64,000 nt of DNA from Nocardioides sp. JS614 (GCF_000015265.1 NC_008699.1:3162001-3226000), one strand, 5' to 3'. Positions 33,670-43,255 are shown, counted from the first letter of the stretch. Made by a program: numbers and translations. Notes: generated by a model from the sequence alone, not told the origin.

Positions 33670-35358
33670 TCACCCGGAACCTGGGCCGGTCCGCATTCTC
33701 GACGAGATGGCCCGCCACCCGTTCCACATCCCGTGCACCGCGACACCGAGGAACGCCGCCCAGGCCAGGCCGAGGGCGACCAGCCAGCCCGACGGGGCCT
33801 CGCGCTCGTGGATCGACGCGTCGAGCACGGTCACCTCCAGGCCCCCGTCGTCGAACACGACCGTGCCGCCGACCGCTGCGTCGTAGGCCGGGGTGGTCGG
33901 CACCGTGCGATCGCGGACGACCGCACCGATGCCGAGCTGCGCCAGCGCGTCCGCCCGGTCATCGGCGTCCGGGAGCGCAAGGGCTGCGAGCACGTCGGGG
34001 ACCCGCGGATCCTCCCCCGCGATGACCCGGCCGTCCACGGCGAGCTGGTCGTTGACGATGTAGTCGGGCCGGAGGTAGCGCGGGAGGGGATCGAGGACCT
34101 TGCCGTCGTGGTTCCACACCGGCGCCCGGTAGCTGGTGAACGGCAGCACCAGCAGGTCGGCCCGGCCGTCGCCCAGCGTCGCGCGCGCCGCCGCCCACGG
34201 CGCCGGATAGTCCGCGGGCTCGAGCCGCCCCCCGATCCCCCACGCGGCGTCGGGCATGAGGGCGAGCGGGAGCAGCGCACCGGCAGCCAGGACGGCCAGC
34301 TGCGCCGCGCGGTGCGCGCACCACTCGGCGCAGCTCTGCACACCGGCGGCCACGAGCGTGGCCGTCAAGGGCGCGCCGAGCGCCAGGGACCGGGTGCCGT
34401 CGCGCAGCAGCCCCCCGCCCGGCACGTGCCCGGCCAGCCACCCGACCGCGTCCGGGCTGGCCCACGAGAGCACGGCGACGACGTACCCCACGGCCCAGAG
34501 CGCGACCAACGCGATCATCACGCGCCGGCCGAGGCGGCGCGCCAGTGGCCGGGCCCCGACGGCGGCGAGCGCCGCGTACGAGAGGGTCAGGACCAGCGGC
34601 AGGACCAGCAGCTCGCGGGAGGGCGGGACGACCTCGGCGTTCCAGATGCCACCGAGGGTCAGCGCGGCGAGCGGCGCGGGCAGCGGGCCCTCAGCGTCCA
34701 GGCCGAAGACCGCGCCCGCGGCGCTCGAGGTGGCGGTGTCGATGTGGAGCAGGCCGGCGACCACCCAGGGCGCGTTGGCGGCGACGACGAGGGCGAGCAG
34801 GCGGGCCGCGGTGGCCCTGGTGGCGCCGACGGCGAGGAGGGTCGCAGCGGCCATCAGCCCGGCGTTCGCGCTCAGGCTGCCGGCGAGCAGCAGGAACGGC
34901 ACGGCGGCCCCGATCCGCGGGTCGGCGCGCAGCCGGATCCCCTCGGCGACCAGCCACGGCAGGACCGCCCAGCAGAGCAGCAGCGGCCAGTGTCCGATCC
35001 AGAGCCGCTCGACGACGTACGGGCTCCAGGCGTAGCCGCCGACCGCGACCAGCCGGGCGACCGGCGAGCGGCCGGCGAGCCGGGCGGCACCGAGCCCGCC
35101 GGCCACGAGCGCACCGACGAGCACGACCTTCTGGAGCAGCATCCCGGGGAGCACCTCGTCGAGGACCGCCACGACCGCGTCGGAGGGCACCGCCCGCGGC
35201 AGCGCCGATCCGAGCCCGAGGAAGTCCGAGCGCAGGGCGAGATCCGGCACCCAGACCATGTCGTAGGTGAGCAGGTAGCCGGGTCCGAGCGCCGGCCCCA
35301 GCACCAGGACGGCGAGCGCGATCGCCCACGCAGGCACCAGCCACCGGGACGTTCGCAC
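33670..35358 (-). CDS. large multi-pass membrane protein, possible GT-C enzyme
   Basis: 562 aa with about twelve membrane helices. The first extracytoplasmic loop has GYLLTYDMVWVPDLALRSDF, an acidic motif in the position used by polyprenol-dependent glycosyltransferases. After the helices come an extracytoplasmic domain (about 400-525, with PFTSYRAPVWNHDGKVLDPLPRYL) and a final helix. No named family is recognised. GTG 35358 starts the protein just before the first helix. It precedes the DUF2613-like gene and is divergent from the flippase, so a role in exporting or assembling the local glycan is likely. Confidence 0.65.
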   Translation of the reverse strand: MRTSRWLVPAWAIALAVLVLGPALGPGYLLTYDMVWVPDLALRSDFLGLGSALPRAVPSDAVVAVLDEVLPGMLLQKVVLVGALVAGGLGAARLAGRSPVARLVAVGGYAWSPYVVERLWIGHWPLLLCWAVLPWLVAEGIRLRADPRIGAAVPFLLLAGSLSANAGLMAAATLLAVGATRATAARLLALVVAANAPWVVAGLLHIDTATSSAAGAVFGLDAEGPLPAPLAALTLGGIWNAEVVPPSRELLVLPLVLTLSYAALAAVGARPLARRLGRRVMIALVALWAVGYVVAVLSWASPDAVGWLAGHVPGGGLLRDGTRSLALGAPLTATLVAAGVQSCAEWCAHRAAQLAVLAAGALLPLALMPDAAWGIGGRLEPADYPAPWAAARATLGDGRADLLVLPFTSYRAPVWNHDGKVLDPLPRYLRPDYIVNDQLAVDGRVIAGEDPRVPDVLAALALPDADDRADALAQLGIGAVVRDRTVPTTPAYDAAVGGTVVFDDGGLEVTVLDASIHEREAPSGWLVALGLAWAAFLGVAVHGMWNGWRAISSRMRTGPGSG

Positions 35359-35442
35359 TACTGCGGCAGCTTCCGGAGCAGCACGCCCGGGTGCCTGGAA
35401 CGCTGCAGGGCACCGGTGCGAATCACGCGCGCGAGTCTCGCA

Positions 35443-35448
35443 TACGCT
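35443..35448 (+). promoter_or_regulatory. -10 box of flippase gene (leaderless)
   Basis: TACGCT ends 8 bp before GTG 35457. The same hexamer precedes the methyltransferase at 18748 and the DUF554 gene at 43949, so it is probably the house -10 sequence. There is no SD before the GTG. Confidence 0.4.
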
Positions 35449-35456
35449 TCCCTTCC

Positions 35457-36698
35457 GTGACCCCACCTACCCGTCGCCTGAGGGAGCTGCTCGGCGCCGG
35501 CGGTTCGATCGCCGTCGCGATGGCGGCGATGAACCTGGCGACGTACGGCTTCACGATGATCGCGGCGCGGATGCTCGGGCCACAGTCGTACGGCGCGCTC
35601 GCCAGCCTGATGGCGACCCTGCTGGTGATCACCGTCCTCCAGCTGGGCCTGCAGGCGACGGCGGCCCGCCGGATCGCGGCCGAGCCCGCGCACGTGGCGC
35701 AGATCGAGCGGACGATCCTCGGGGTCACCTACCGCGCCGCCGCGGTGCTCGGGGTCCTGCTGCTGCTCGTCTCGCCGCTGCTGAACGTCGTCCTGCGGCT
35801 CGACAGCCTGCTCACCGCGGCGCTGGTCTCGGTGGTCTCGGTGCCGTTCACGATCATGGGCGGCCAGGCGGGCATCCTCCAGGGCGAACGCCGGTGGCAT
35901 GCCCTGTCGGTGCTCTACGTGCTCAGCGGCGTGCCCCGACTGGTCATCGGCACCGCGTTGGTGGCCTGGCAGCCCACGGAGCTGGCGGCGCTGGTCGGCA
36001 CCGGCCTCGGCGCGTGCGCGCCGGTCGTCGCGGGCTGGTGGCTGCTGCGTCGCCCGCGCGCCCCCGGCGTGCCCAGCGAGGAGCACGGCTTCCGCCGGGT
36101 GATCCGCGAGTCGGTCCTGAACTCCCAGGTGCTGCTCGCCTTCTTCGCGCTGTCGAACGCCGACATCGTGGTGGCCCGCAACGTGCTCAGCGGGCACGAC
36201 GCCGGCCTGTACGCCGGCGGTCTGATCCTCACCAAGGCGGTGCTGTTCCTGCCGCAGTTCGTGGTCGTCATCGCGTTCCCGTCGATGTCGACGACGAGCG
36301 AGCGGCGCCGGGCGCTGACCGGCAGCCTGGGGGTCGTGGCCCTGCTCGGGGCCGCGACCACGGCCGGAGCCGCCGTGCTCCCCGACCTGGCACTGATCTT
36401 CGTCGGCGGCGCCCGCTACACCGAGATCACCGACCACCTGTGGATCTACGCGATCCTCGGCACCGTGCTCTCGATGCTCCAGCTGCTCGTCTACTCGGTG
36501 CTCGCACGCCAGGGCCAGCGCTCGGTCTACCTCGTCTGGGCGGCGTTCCTGACCATGATCGGCCTCGGCCTCACGACCGAGACGCTGCGCGGCCTGCTGA
36601 CGGTGGTGATCACCGTCGACGCGCTGCTGCTGGCCGCACTGCTGGCCGTGAGCCTGCACGTCACCAGGTCGGTGCCGGTCGAGCAGCCCGTGCCCTAG
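35457..36698 (+). CDS. lipid-linked oligosaccharide flippase (MVF/Wzx-like)
   Basis: 413 aa with about twelve membrane helices. The opening GSIAVAMAAMNLATYGFTMIAARMLGPQSYGALASL is the family hallmark, seen in two shorter blocks around residue 15-50. SNADIVVARNVLSGHDAGLYAGG is the second repeat start. It would move a polyprenyl-linked glycan across the membrane. Its last 38 bp overlap the 3' end of the convergent GH15 gene. Position between glycosyltransferases and a glycan hydrolase supports a polysaccharide role. Confidence 0.85.
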   Translation: MTPPTRRLRELLGAGGSIAVAMAAMNLATYGFTMIAARMLGPQSYGALASLMATLLVITVLQLGLQATAARRIAAEPAHVAQIERTILGVTYRAAAVLGVLLLLVSPLLNVVLRLDSLLTAALVSVVSVPFTIMGGQAGILQGERRWHALSVLYVLSGVPRLVIGTALVAWQPTELAALVGTGLGACAPVVAGWWLLRRPRAPGVPSEEHGFRRVIRESVLNSQVLLAFFALSNADIVVARNVLSGHDAGLYAGGLILTKAVLFLPQFVVVIAFPSMSTTSERRRALTGSLGVVALLGAATTAGAAVLPDLALIFVGGARYTEITDHLWIYAILGTVLSMLQLLVYSVLARQGQRSVYLVWAAFLTMIGLGLTTETLRGLLTVVITVDALLLAALLAVSLHVTRSVPVEQPVP

Positions 36699-38496
36699 CC
36701 GCCGCGTCCCGCACGGCGAGCGCCGCCTGGACCAGGCCCGAGTGCGTCAGTGCCTGCGGGTAGTTGCCGAGATGGTGGCCGGTCGCCGGATCCATCTCCT
36801 CGCCGTAGAGGCCGACCGGGCTGGCCAGCGCCACCAGCTCGTCCAGCAACGCCCGGGCCTCGGGAAGCCGGCCGCTGTGCGCGAGTGCCTGGACCATCCA
36901 GAAGGAGCACGGCAGGAAGGCGCCCTCGGTGCCTTCGAGCCCGTCGTGACCGGGCGGGTAGCGGAAGAGCAGCGGGCCACCGGCAGTCAGCTCGCGAGCG
37001 ATCGCGTCGATGGTCCCCTGGATGCGCGGCGAGTCCGGCGGCTCGAAGCCGAGCTGGGGCAGGACCAGGACCGCCGCGTCGACCTCTCGCGAGCCGTAGC
37101 TGCGCGTGTACGTGCCGCGCTCCGGGTCGAAGCCGTGCCGGGTGATGTCCGCGCGCAGCGCCGCTCGCTCCTCCGCCCATCGACGCCGGCGCCCGCCGGC
37201 CGTGCGATGGTGCTCGGCCAGGCGGACGGCCCGGTCCAGGGCGAGCCACGCCATCAGCTTGGAGTGCACGTGGTGGGCGGAGTCCGCGCGGATCTCCCAG
37301 ATGCCGGCATCGGGCTCTCGCCAGTGCTCGGCCACCCGGTCCGCGAACCCGGCCATCGCCCGCCAGGTCTCGCTGTACAGGCGGTGGCCGGAACGGGAGA
37401 GCAGCCAGGCGGCGTCGAGGACCCAGCCGTATCCGTCGAGCTGGTGCTGCCCGGATGCGGCGTTCCCGACGCGGACGGGCGTGCTCGCGGCATAGCCGGG
37501 CCACTCCGTCAGCTCACGCTCGGCTCTCGGGTGCTTGCCGTGCAGGGTCAGCAGGACGGGCAGGCGCGGACGGTCCAGTCGCGTGGCGCTGAGCAGCCAG
37601 GCCATGAACGCACGCGCCTCGGCCTGTTTCCCCGCGCCCAGGAACGCGGCGACCCCGATGCTCGCGTCGCGCGGCCAGGAGTAGCGGTAGTCCCAGTTCC
37701 GGCCGCCACCGAGGCTCTCCGGCAGGGAGGTCGTGGGTGCTGCGACCGGCGCCCCGGACGGTGAGTAGGTGAGCAGCCGGAGGGTCAGCAGGCTGCGCGC
37801 CACGGTGTCACGGTGGGGCAGGTCGGGATCGATCTCGGCACACCAGTCCCGCCAGCGCAGCTCGTCGCGCTCGAGGACGTTCCACGCGGTGATCGGGTCG
37901 AGATGGACCAGGGGCTCCCGGTCCGCGACGGTCAGCACGCAGGTCAGCGGGTGACCCGGGGTGATGGTCAACGCCTGGGCGCGGCCGGGCTCGACCGGCG
38001 CGGCCGGGTCCACGGTCAGTGCGATCGCCAGACCCGGCCAGCTGCAGACCAGGTGCTGTCCTCGGCGCCGGGTCCGGGGCCGCCGGTGCGCATTCCCGAG
38101 CCGTGGGTCGAACTCGAGGACGGCCGCCGCCGGCCCGCCCTCGGCCGACAGCCGACGGACCAGGAGCGTGGCCGGCAGCAACTGGCCCCGCACCTCGGCC
38201 ACCATGCCTTCGGTCAGGGTGAGGCGCCCGGTCTCCGTCTCCCACGTCGTCTCGAGGGTGTTGGAGCTCGGCCGATAGCGGCGGGTGACCGGTCCGGCCG
38301 GTCCGGCCGGACCGAGCTTGAAGTGTCCTGCCGCCTCCCCGCCGACGAGGCGGCCGAAGACCGGCTCACCGTCGAAGCGCGGAAGGCAGAGCCACTCGAT
38401 CGAGCCGTCGGGGTCGACGAGCGCCGCCGTGCGGGTGTCGCCGAGCAAGGCGTGGTCCTCGATCGGCACGGGCTCCCGGGTGCGGTTCCTGCTCAC
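36661..38496 (-). CDS. glycoside hydrolase family 15 protein
   Basis: 611 aa. The N-terminal beta domain opens with IEDHALLGDTRTAALVDPDGSIEWLCLPRFD. The (alpha/alpha)6 barrel has GGGRNWDYRYSWPRDASIGV and YGEEMDPATGHHLGNYPQALTHSGL, which carry the two acidic catalytic residues. GH15 enzymes include glucoamylase, trehalase and dextranase; bacterial members of this layout often act on trehalose or alpha-glucans. There is no signal peptide, so it is likely cytosolic. GTG 38496 overlaps the upstream membrane-protein stop (GTGA). Confidence 0.88.
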   Translation of the reverse strand: MSRNRTREPVPIEDHALLGDTRTAALVDPDGSIEWLCLPRFDGEPVFGRLVGGEAAGHFKLGPAGPAGPVTRRYRPSSNTLETTWETETGRLTLTEGMVAEVRGQLLPATLLVRRLSAEGGPAAAVLEFDPRLGNAHRRPRTRRRGQHLVCSWPGLAIALTVDPAAPVEPGRAQALTITPGHPLTCVLTVADREPLVHLDPITAWNVLERDELRWRDWCAEIDPDLPHRDTVARSLLTLRLLTYSPSGAPVAAPTTSLPESLGGGRNWDYRYSWPRDASIGVAAFLGAGKQAEARAFMAWLLSATRLDRPRLPVLLTLHGKHPRAERELTEWPGYAASTPVRVGNAASGQHQLDGYGWVLDAAWLLSRSGHRLYSETWRAMAGFADRVAEHWREPDAGIWEIRADSAHHVHSKLMAWLALDRAVRLAEHHRTAGGRRRRWAEERAALRADITRHGFDPERGTYTRSYGSREVDAAVLVLPQLGFEPPDSPRIQGTIDAIARELTAGGPLLFRYPPGHDGLEGTEGAFLPCSFWMVQALAHSGRLPEARALLDELVALASPVGLYGEEMDPATGHHLGNYPQALTHSGLVQAALAVRDAAARARAARPAPTW

Positions 38497-38969
38497 GAGA
38501 TCTCGAGGAGGGCACCGAGCGCGATGCCGTACGCGACGTGCGCGGCGAGGGTGACCAGCGGGGTCTGGGCGCCGTAGTTGAGCCCGATGAGGCCCGGCGG
38601 CTCCAGGACAGCGACCGACTGCGGACCGGCCCGGCGCGACGCCATCCGCGGGTGCACCCCCACCAGCATCGGCAGGATCGCGGTCAGCGCGACGGCGCCG
38701 TGGAGCAGACCCAGCAGGCCGCCGAGCCACCAGGTGGCCCGGCCCAGGAGCACGAAGCTGCCGGCATAACCGAGCGCGAAGCACTGACCGATGGCCAGAT
38801 GCATGACGAAGCCGGCGGCACGGGCCCGGTCCGGATCCGGCGTGACGATCGTCCCCAGGATCAGGGGCAGGTCGAGCCGGCTGAGCCCCCCGAGCTGAGC
38901 GCTGATCAGCAGCGCTGTCAGACCGGCCGTGGCGAGCAGGCCGAAGAGCGCCCACCCTCCCCAGTCCAT
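38493..38969 (-). CDS. four-helix membrane protein coupled to GH15 gene
   Basis: 158 aa. Helices are near WALFGLLATAGLTALLISA, MHLAIGQCFALGYAGSFVLL, WWLGGLLGLLHGAVALTAIL and PLVTLAAHVAYGIALGALLEI. MHLAIGQ and GLNYGAQTP are the most distinctive segments. No domain recognised. ATG 38969 is preferred over GTG 38975 because GGAG lies at proper distance upstream. Overlap with the GH15 start suggests the two are made together. Confidence 0.65.
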   Translation of the reverse strand: MDWGGWALFGLLATAGLTALLISAQLGGLSRLDLPLILGTIVTPDPDRARAAGFVMHLAIGQCFALGYAGSFVLLGRATWWLGGLLGLLHGAVALTAILPMLVGVHPRMASRRAGPQSVAVLEPPGLIGLNYGAQTPLVTLAAHVAYGIALGALLEIS

Positions 38970-38984
38970 GGTCACGCTCCGACG

Positions 38985-39016
38985 AGACTCTAAAACCTAT
39001 CCATATGTACGTTAGA
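38985..39016 (-). promoter_or_regulatory. AT-rich promoter-like stretch before the GH15 operon
   Basis: About 30 bp of clearly AT-rich sequence (containing CTAAAACC and CATATGTACGTTAG) interrupts otherwise GC-rich DNA. On the minus strand it offers TAGGTT as a -10 some 25-30 bp before ATG 38969. No convincing -35 was found. It may be the promoter or a regulator site. Confidence 0.35.
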
Positions 39017-39059
39017 TGGGGACCGGTGCCCGGTCAAGGACGCACCCGTCCCGGGCGGC

Positions 39060-40076
39060 TCAGCGCCACCCGAGCGCCGGAGCCAGGTGGGTGAGGACGC
39101 TCTCGAGCACGTGCACGTTGTAGGCGACGCCGAGCTGGTTGGGGATCGTGAGCAGCAGCGTGTCGGCCGCGGCGATCGCCTCGTCCTGGGCGAGCTCCTC
39201 GACGAGGGCGTCGGGTTCACCGGCGTACGTCTTCCCGAACCGGGCCAGGCCGCCTTCGAGCTGACCGACCTGGTCCTCGCCGCTCCGGTCACCGAAGTAG
39301 GCGCGGTCGAGGTCGTCGACCACCGGGAAGATGCTCCGGCTGACCGAGACCCGCGGCTCCCGATCGTGGCCGGCGGCCGTCCAGGCGTCGCGGAACCGCT
39401 GGATCTGCTCGGCCTGGAGCTGGTGGAACGGCACCCCGGTGTCCTCGGTGAGCAGGGTCGAGCTCATCAGGTTCATCCCCTGCCCGGCCGTCCACTCCGC
39501 GGTCGCCCGCGTCCCCGCACCCCACCAGATCCGCTCACGCAGGCCCGGCGAGTGTGGCTCGACCCGCAGCAGGCCGGGCGGGTTCGGGAACATCGGACGC
39601 GGGTTGGGCTCGGCGAAGCCCTCGCCCTCGAGCACCTTCAGCAGCACGGCGGTGTGCTCGCGCGCCATCGCGGCGTGGTCGGAGCCCTCGGCAGGCTGGT
39701 AGCCGAAGTAGCGGTAGCCGTCGACGACCTGCTCCGGTGACCCGCGACTGATGCCCAGCTGGAGCCGGCCGCCGGAGATCAGGTCGGCGGCGCCGGCGTC
39801 CTCCGCCATGTAGAGGGGGTTCTCGTAGCGCATGTCGATGACGCCGGTGCCGATCTCGATCCGGCTGGTGCGGGCCCCGATGGCCGCGAGCAATGGGAAC
39901 GGCGAGGCGAGCTGGCGGGCGAAGTGGTGCACCCGGAAGTACGCGCCGTCGACGCCGACCTCCTCGGCCGCGACTGCCAGGTCGATCGACTGCAGCAGCG
40001 CGTCGGCGCCGGTGCGCACCTGGGACTGCGGGGACGGCGTCCAGTGCCCGAAGGAGAGGAACCCGATCCTCTTCAT
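39060..40076 (-). CDS. LLM-class flavin-dependent monooxygenase
   Basis: 338 aa luciferase-like TIM barrel using reduced flavin. GFLSFGHWTPS, EEVGVDGAYFRVHHFARQLASP, EIGTGVIDMRYENPLYMAED and GRLQLGISRGSPEQ are the family elements. Substrate is not predictable. The ATG at 40076 shares one base with the polA stop (TGATG), so translation may be coupled to polA although the functions look unrelated. Confidence 0.85.
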   Translation of the reverse strand: MKRIGFLSFGHWTPSPQSQVRTGADALLQSIDLAVAAEEVGVDGAYFRVHHFARQLASPFPLLAAIGARTSRIEIGTGVIDMRYENPLYMAEDAGAADLISGGRLQLGISRGSPEQVVDGYRYFGYQPAEGSDHAAMAREHTAVLLKVLEGEGFAEPNPRPMFPNPPGLLRVEPHSPGLRERIWWGAGTRATAEWTAGQGMNLMSSTLLTEDTGVPFHQLQAEQIQRFRDAWTAAGHDREPRVSVSRSIFPVVDDLDRAYFGDRSGEDQVGQLEGGLARFGKTYAGEPDALVEELAQDEAIAAADTLLLTIPNQLGVAYNVHVLESVLTHLAPALGWR

Positions 40077-42745
40077 CAGTGGGCCGCCTCGTGCCAGCTG
40101 CGGCCGAAGCCCACGCTCACGTCGAGGGGTACGGCGAGGTCCGCGGCGGCGCCCATCTGCTCGCGGACCAGGACCTCGAGCGGCTCCTGCTCCCCCGGCG
40201 CCACCTCGAACACGAGCTCGTCGTGCACCTGGAGCAGCATCCGCGAGGCCAGCCCGGCGGCGGCGATCGCCCGGTCGACGTTGAGCATCGCGATCTTGAT
40301 CAGGTCGGCGGCCGAGCCCTGGATCGGCGCGTTCAGCGCCATCCGCTCGGCCATCTCGCGGCGCTGGCGGTTGTCGCTCGTGAGGTCGGGCAGGTAGCGG
40401 CGACGGCCCCAGATGGTCTCGGTGAACCCGGCCTTGCGGGCCTCCTCGACGACGCCGCCGAGGTAGTCGCGGATCCCGCCGAAGGTCTGGAAGTACTCGT
40501 CCATCAGCCCGCGGGCCTCGCTCGGCTCGATGCCGAGCTGTTGGCCCAGGCCGAACGCGGACAGGCCGTAGGCCAGGCCGTAGTTCATCGCCTTGATCTT
40601 GGCCCGCATCTCGACCGTGACGTCGTCGGCCGGCACGTCGAAGACCCGGGCGGCGGTGATCGAGTGGAAGTCGCGACCGGACTTGAACGCCTCGATCAGC
40701 AGGTCGTCCTCGGACAGGTGCGCCATGATCCGCATCTCGATCTGGCTGTAGTCGGCGGTCATCAACGACTCGTACCCCGGACCGACCACGAAGCCCTCGC
40801 GGATCCGGCGGCCCTCCTCGGTGCGGATCGGGATGTTCTGGAGGTTGGGTTCGGTGCTGGACAGGCGGCCGGTCGCGGCGATCGTCTGGTTGAACGTCGT
40901 GTGGATGCGGCCGTCGCCCGCGACGGTCTTGAGCAGGCCCTCGATCGTCTGGCGCAGCCGGGACACGTCGCGGTGGCGCAGCAGGTGCAGCAGGAACGGG
41001 TGCTCGGTCTTGACGTACAGCGCCTGGAGCGCGTCCGCGTCGGTCGTGTAGCCGGTCTTGGTGCGCTTGGTCTTCGGCATCCCGAGCTCGTCGAACAGCA
41101 CGGCCTGCAGCTGCTTGGGCGAGCCGAGGTTGATCTCCTTGCCGATCACGCCGAACGCCTGCTCGGCCGCGTCGCGCACCTCGGCGGCGAAGTGGCTCTC
41201 CAGCGCCTCGAGGTGGTCGGTGTCGACGGCGATGCCGGTCTGCTCCATCTTGGCGAGCAGGTCGACCAGCGGCAGCTCGATGTCGTTGAGCAGGCGGGTG
41301 CCGCCGCGCTCCTCGAGCTCGTCGTCCAGCGCTGCGGCCAGGTCGAGGACGGCCCGGGCGTGCAGCATCTCGATCTCGCCGGCGTTCCGGTCGTCCAGGC
41401 CGTCGAGGCTGAGCTGGCCGTCGTCGGCTCCACCCTGCTTGAGCTCACGCTTGAGGTAGCGCACGGTCAGGTCCGCCAGGTCGTAGGAGCGCTGGTCGGG
41501 CCGGGCGAGGTACGCCGAGAGCGCGGTGTCCCGGTCCAGGCCGGCCAGCGGCAGGCCCCAGGCGGCCAGGGCGAGCATCGGCCCCTTCGCGTCGTGGAGC
41601 ACCTTGGGCCGCTTGGGATCGGCCAGCCACCCGGCGAGCGCGGTCTGGTCGGCCACGTCGAGCTGGTCGGCGGCGACCCAGGCCGCGAGGCCGTCGGTGG
41701 TCGCCAGCGCCAACGACGTCACGTCACCGGTGCCCGCGCTCCAGTGCCCCGCGACGTGCAGGCCGACCCGCTCGCCGGAGGCGGTGTGCTGCTCGAGCCA
41801 CGCCGCCAGCGCGCCGGCGCCCAGCACGCTCATCGCGACGTCGAAGCCGGAGTCGTCGATCTCCTCCTCCGAGGTGAGCGTCTCGAAGAGGCGGTCGCGC
41901 AGCACCCGGAACTCGAGGCCGTCGAAGAGCGTGTGCACCTCGTGGCGGTCCCACGGCTGCACCGCGAGCTGCTCGGGGGTCCGGTCGAGCTCGAGGTCGC
42001 ACACGAGGGCGTTGAGGTGGCGGTTGCGGATCACGTCGCCGAGGTGGGCCCGCAGCGCCTCGCCCTTCTTGCCGGTGATCTCGTCGGCGCGGGCGATCAC
42101 GTTGTCGAGGCCGTCGAACTGGTTGATCCACTTCGCCGCGTAGCCCTGGCCGACCCCCGGCACACCCGGGAGGTTGTCGGAGGTCTCCCCCACGATCGCC
42201 GCGAGCTCGGGGTAGCGCGCCGGCGGGACGCCGTACTTGGCCTCGACCGCTGCCGGCGTCATCCGGGCCAGGTCGGAGACCCCCCGCATCGGGTAGAGCA
42301 CGGTCGAGCGGTCGGTGACCAGCTGGAGCGAGTCACGGTCGCCGGTGAGGATCAGCACCTCCATCTCGGGGTCCTCGAGCGCGCGGGTGACCAGCGTGGC
42401 GATGATGTCGTCGGCCTCGTAGCCGTCCTTCTTCAGGAACGGGATCCGCAGCGCGTTGAGGACCTCCTCGATCAGCGGCAGCTGGCTGCTGAACTCGGTC
42501 GGCGTCTTGTTGCGCTTGGCCTTGTAGTCGGCGTACTCCTCCAGCCGGAAGGTCTGCCGGGACACGTCGAACGCCACGCCCACGTGGGTCGGCTGCTCGT
42601 CGCGCAGCACGTTGATCAGCATCGAGGTGAAGCCGTAGACCGCGTTGGTGTGCTGGCCGGTCGTGGTCGAGAAGTTCTCCACCGGCAGCGCGAAGAACGC
42701 GCGATACGCGAGCGAGTGGCCGTCGAGGAGCAGGAGGCGGGGCAC
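40076..42745 (-). CDS. polA: DNA polymerase I
   Basis: 889 aa. The 5'-nuclease domain (about 1-300) has LLLDGHSLAYRAFFALP and TGDRDSLQLVTD. A central region resembles the 3'-5' exonuclease fold but lacks its usual acidic motifs, as in mycobacterial PolA. The polymerase domain has motif A (TADYSQIEMRIMAHLS), motif B (KAMNYGLAYGLSAFGL) and motif C (LQVHDELVFE). It acts in Okazaki-fragment processing and excision repair. It is divergent from a thioesterase gene 42 bp away and followed by the monooxygenase gene. Confidence 0.95.
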   Translation of the reverse strand: MPRLLLLDGHSLAYRAFFALPVENFSTTTGQHTNAVYGFTSMLINVLRDEQPTHVGVAFDVSRQTFRLEEYADYKAKRNKTPTEFSSQLPLIEEVLNALRIPFLKKDGYEADDIIATLVTRALEDPEMEVLILTGDRDSLQLVTDRSTVLYPMRGVSDLARMTPAAVEAKYGVPPARYPELAAIVGETSDNLPGVPGVGQGYAAKWINQFDGLDNVIARADEITGKKGEALRAHLGDVIRNRHLNALVCDLELDRTPEQLAVQPWDRHEVHTLFDGLEFRVLRDRLFETLTSEEEIDDSGFDVAMSVLGAGALAAWLEQHTASGERVGLHVAGHWSAGTGDVTSLALATTDGLAAWVAADQLDVADQTALAGWLADPKRPKVLHDAKGPMLALAAWGLPLAGLDRDTALSAYLARPDQRSYDLADLTVRYLKRELKQGGADDGQLSLDGLDDRNAGEIEMLHARAVLDLAAALDDELEERGGTRLLNDIELPLVDLLAKMEQTGIAVDTDHLEALESHFAAEVRDAAEQAFGVIGKEINLGSPKQLQAVLFDELGMPKTKRTKTGYTTDADALQALYVKTEHPFLLHLLRHRDVSRLRQTIEGLLKTVAGDGRIHTTFNQTIAATGRLSSTEPNLQNIPIRTEEGRRIREGFVVGPGYESLMTADYSQIEMRIMAHLSEDDLLIEAFKSGRDFHSITAARVFDVPADDVTVEMRAKIKAMNYGLAYGLSAFGLGQQLGIEPSEARGLMDEYFQTFGGIRDYLGGVVEEARKAGFTETIWGRRRYLPDLTSDNRQRREMAERMALNAPIQGSAADLIKIAMLNVDRAIAAAGLASRMLLQVHDELVFEVAPGEQEPLEVLVREQMGAAADLAVPLDVSVGFGRSWHEAAH

Positions 42746-42787
42746 CCTGCGACTCTAGCGGCGCGGACCGACAGCCAGAATGGGCCC

Positions 42788-43255
42788 ATGAGCGACGGCC
42801 AGAGCCCTGACCAGAGCCCCGAGACGGGCCCCGAGATGGACATCGACGAGTACCTCGCCTCGATGCCCCAGGGCATGGGTGCCCTCAACGAGAAGATGGG
42901 CATCGTGCTCACCGAGATCTCGGCGGAGCGCGTGGTCGGCACCATGCCGGTCGAGGGCAACACCCAGCCCTACGGCCTGCTGCACGGTGGGGCGTCGGTG
43001 GTGCTCGCCGAGACCCTCGGCTCGGTGGGCTCGGCCGTGCACGCCCACCCCGACCGCCTCTCGGTCGGCATCGAGATCAACGCCACCCACCACCGCTCGG
43101 TCACCTCCGGCACGGTCACCGGCACCGCCACCGCGATCCACCTGGGCCGCACGATGGCGAGCTACGAGGTGGTGATCACCGACGAGCGCGGCAAGCGGGT
43201 CTGCACCACCCGGATCACCTGCGCGCTGATGCCGCGGGAGCGGTACGCGGGTTAG
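42788..43255 (+). CDS. hotdog-fold thioesterase (PaaI/YbdB-like)
   Basis: 155 aa. The N-terminal 40 residues are acidic and Gln/Pro-rich. The hotdog core has NTQPYGLLHGGASVVLAETLGSVGS, the catalytic HGGxxxxxAE signature, then GIEINATHHRSVTSGTVTGTA and GRTMASYEVVITDERG. It should hydrolyse an acyl- or aryl-CoA. A CAGAAT at about 42776-42781 just before ATG 42788 suggests a leaderless mRNA. It ends 7 bp from the convergent GNAT gene. Confidence 0.85.
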   Translation: MSDGQSPDQSPETGPEMDIDEYLASMPQGMGALNEKMGIVLTEISAERVVGTMPVEGNTQPYGLLHGGASVVLAETLGSVGSAVHAHPDRLSVGIEINATHHRSVTSGTVTGTATAIHLGRTMASYEVVITDERGKRVCTTRITCALMPRERYAG

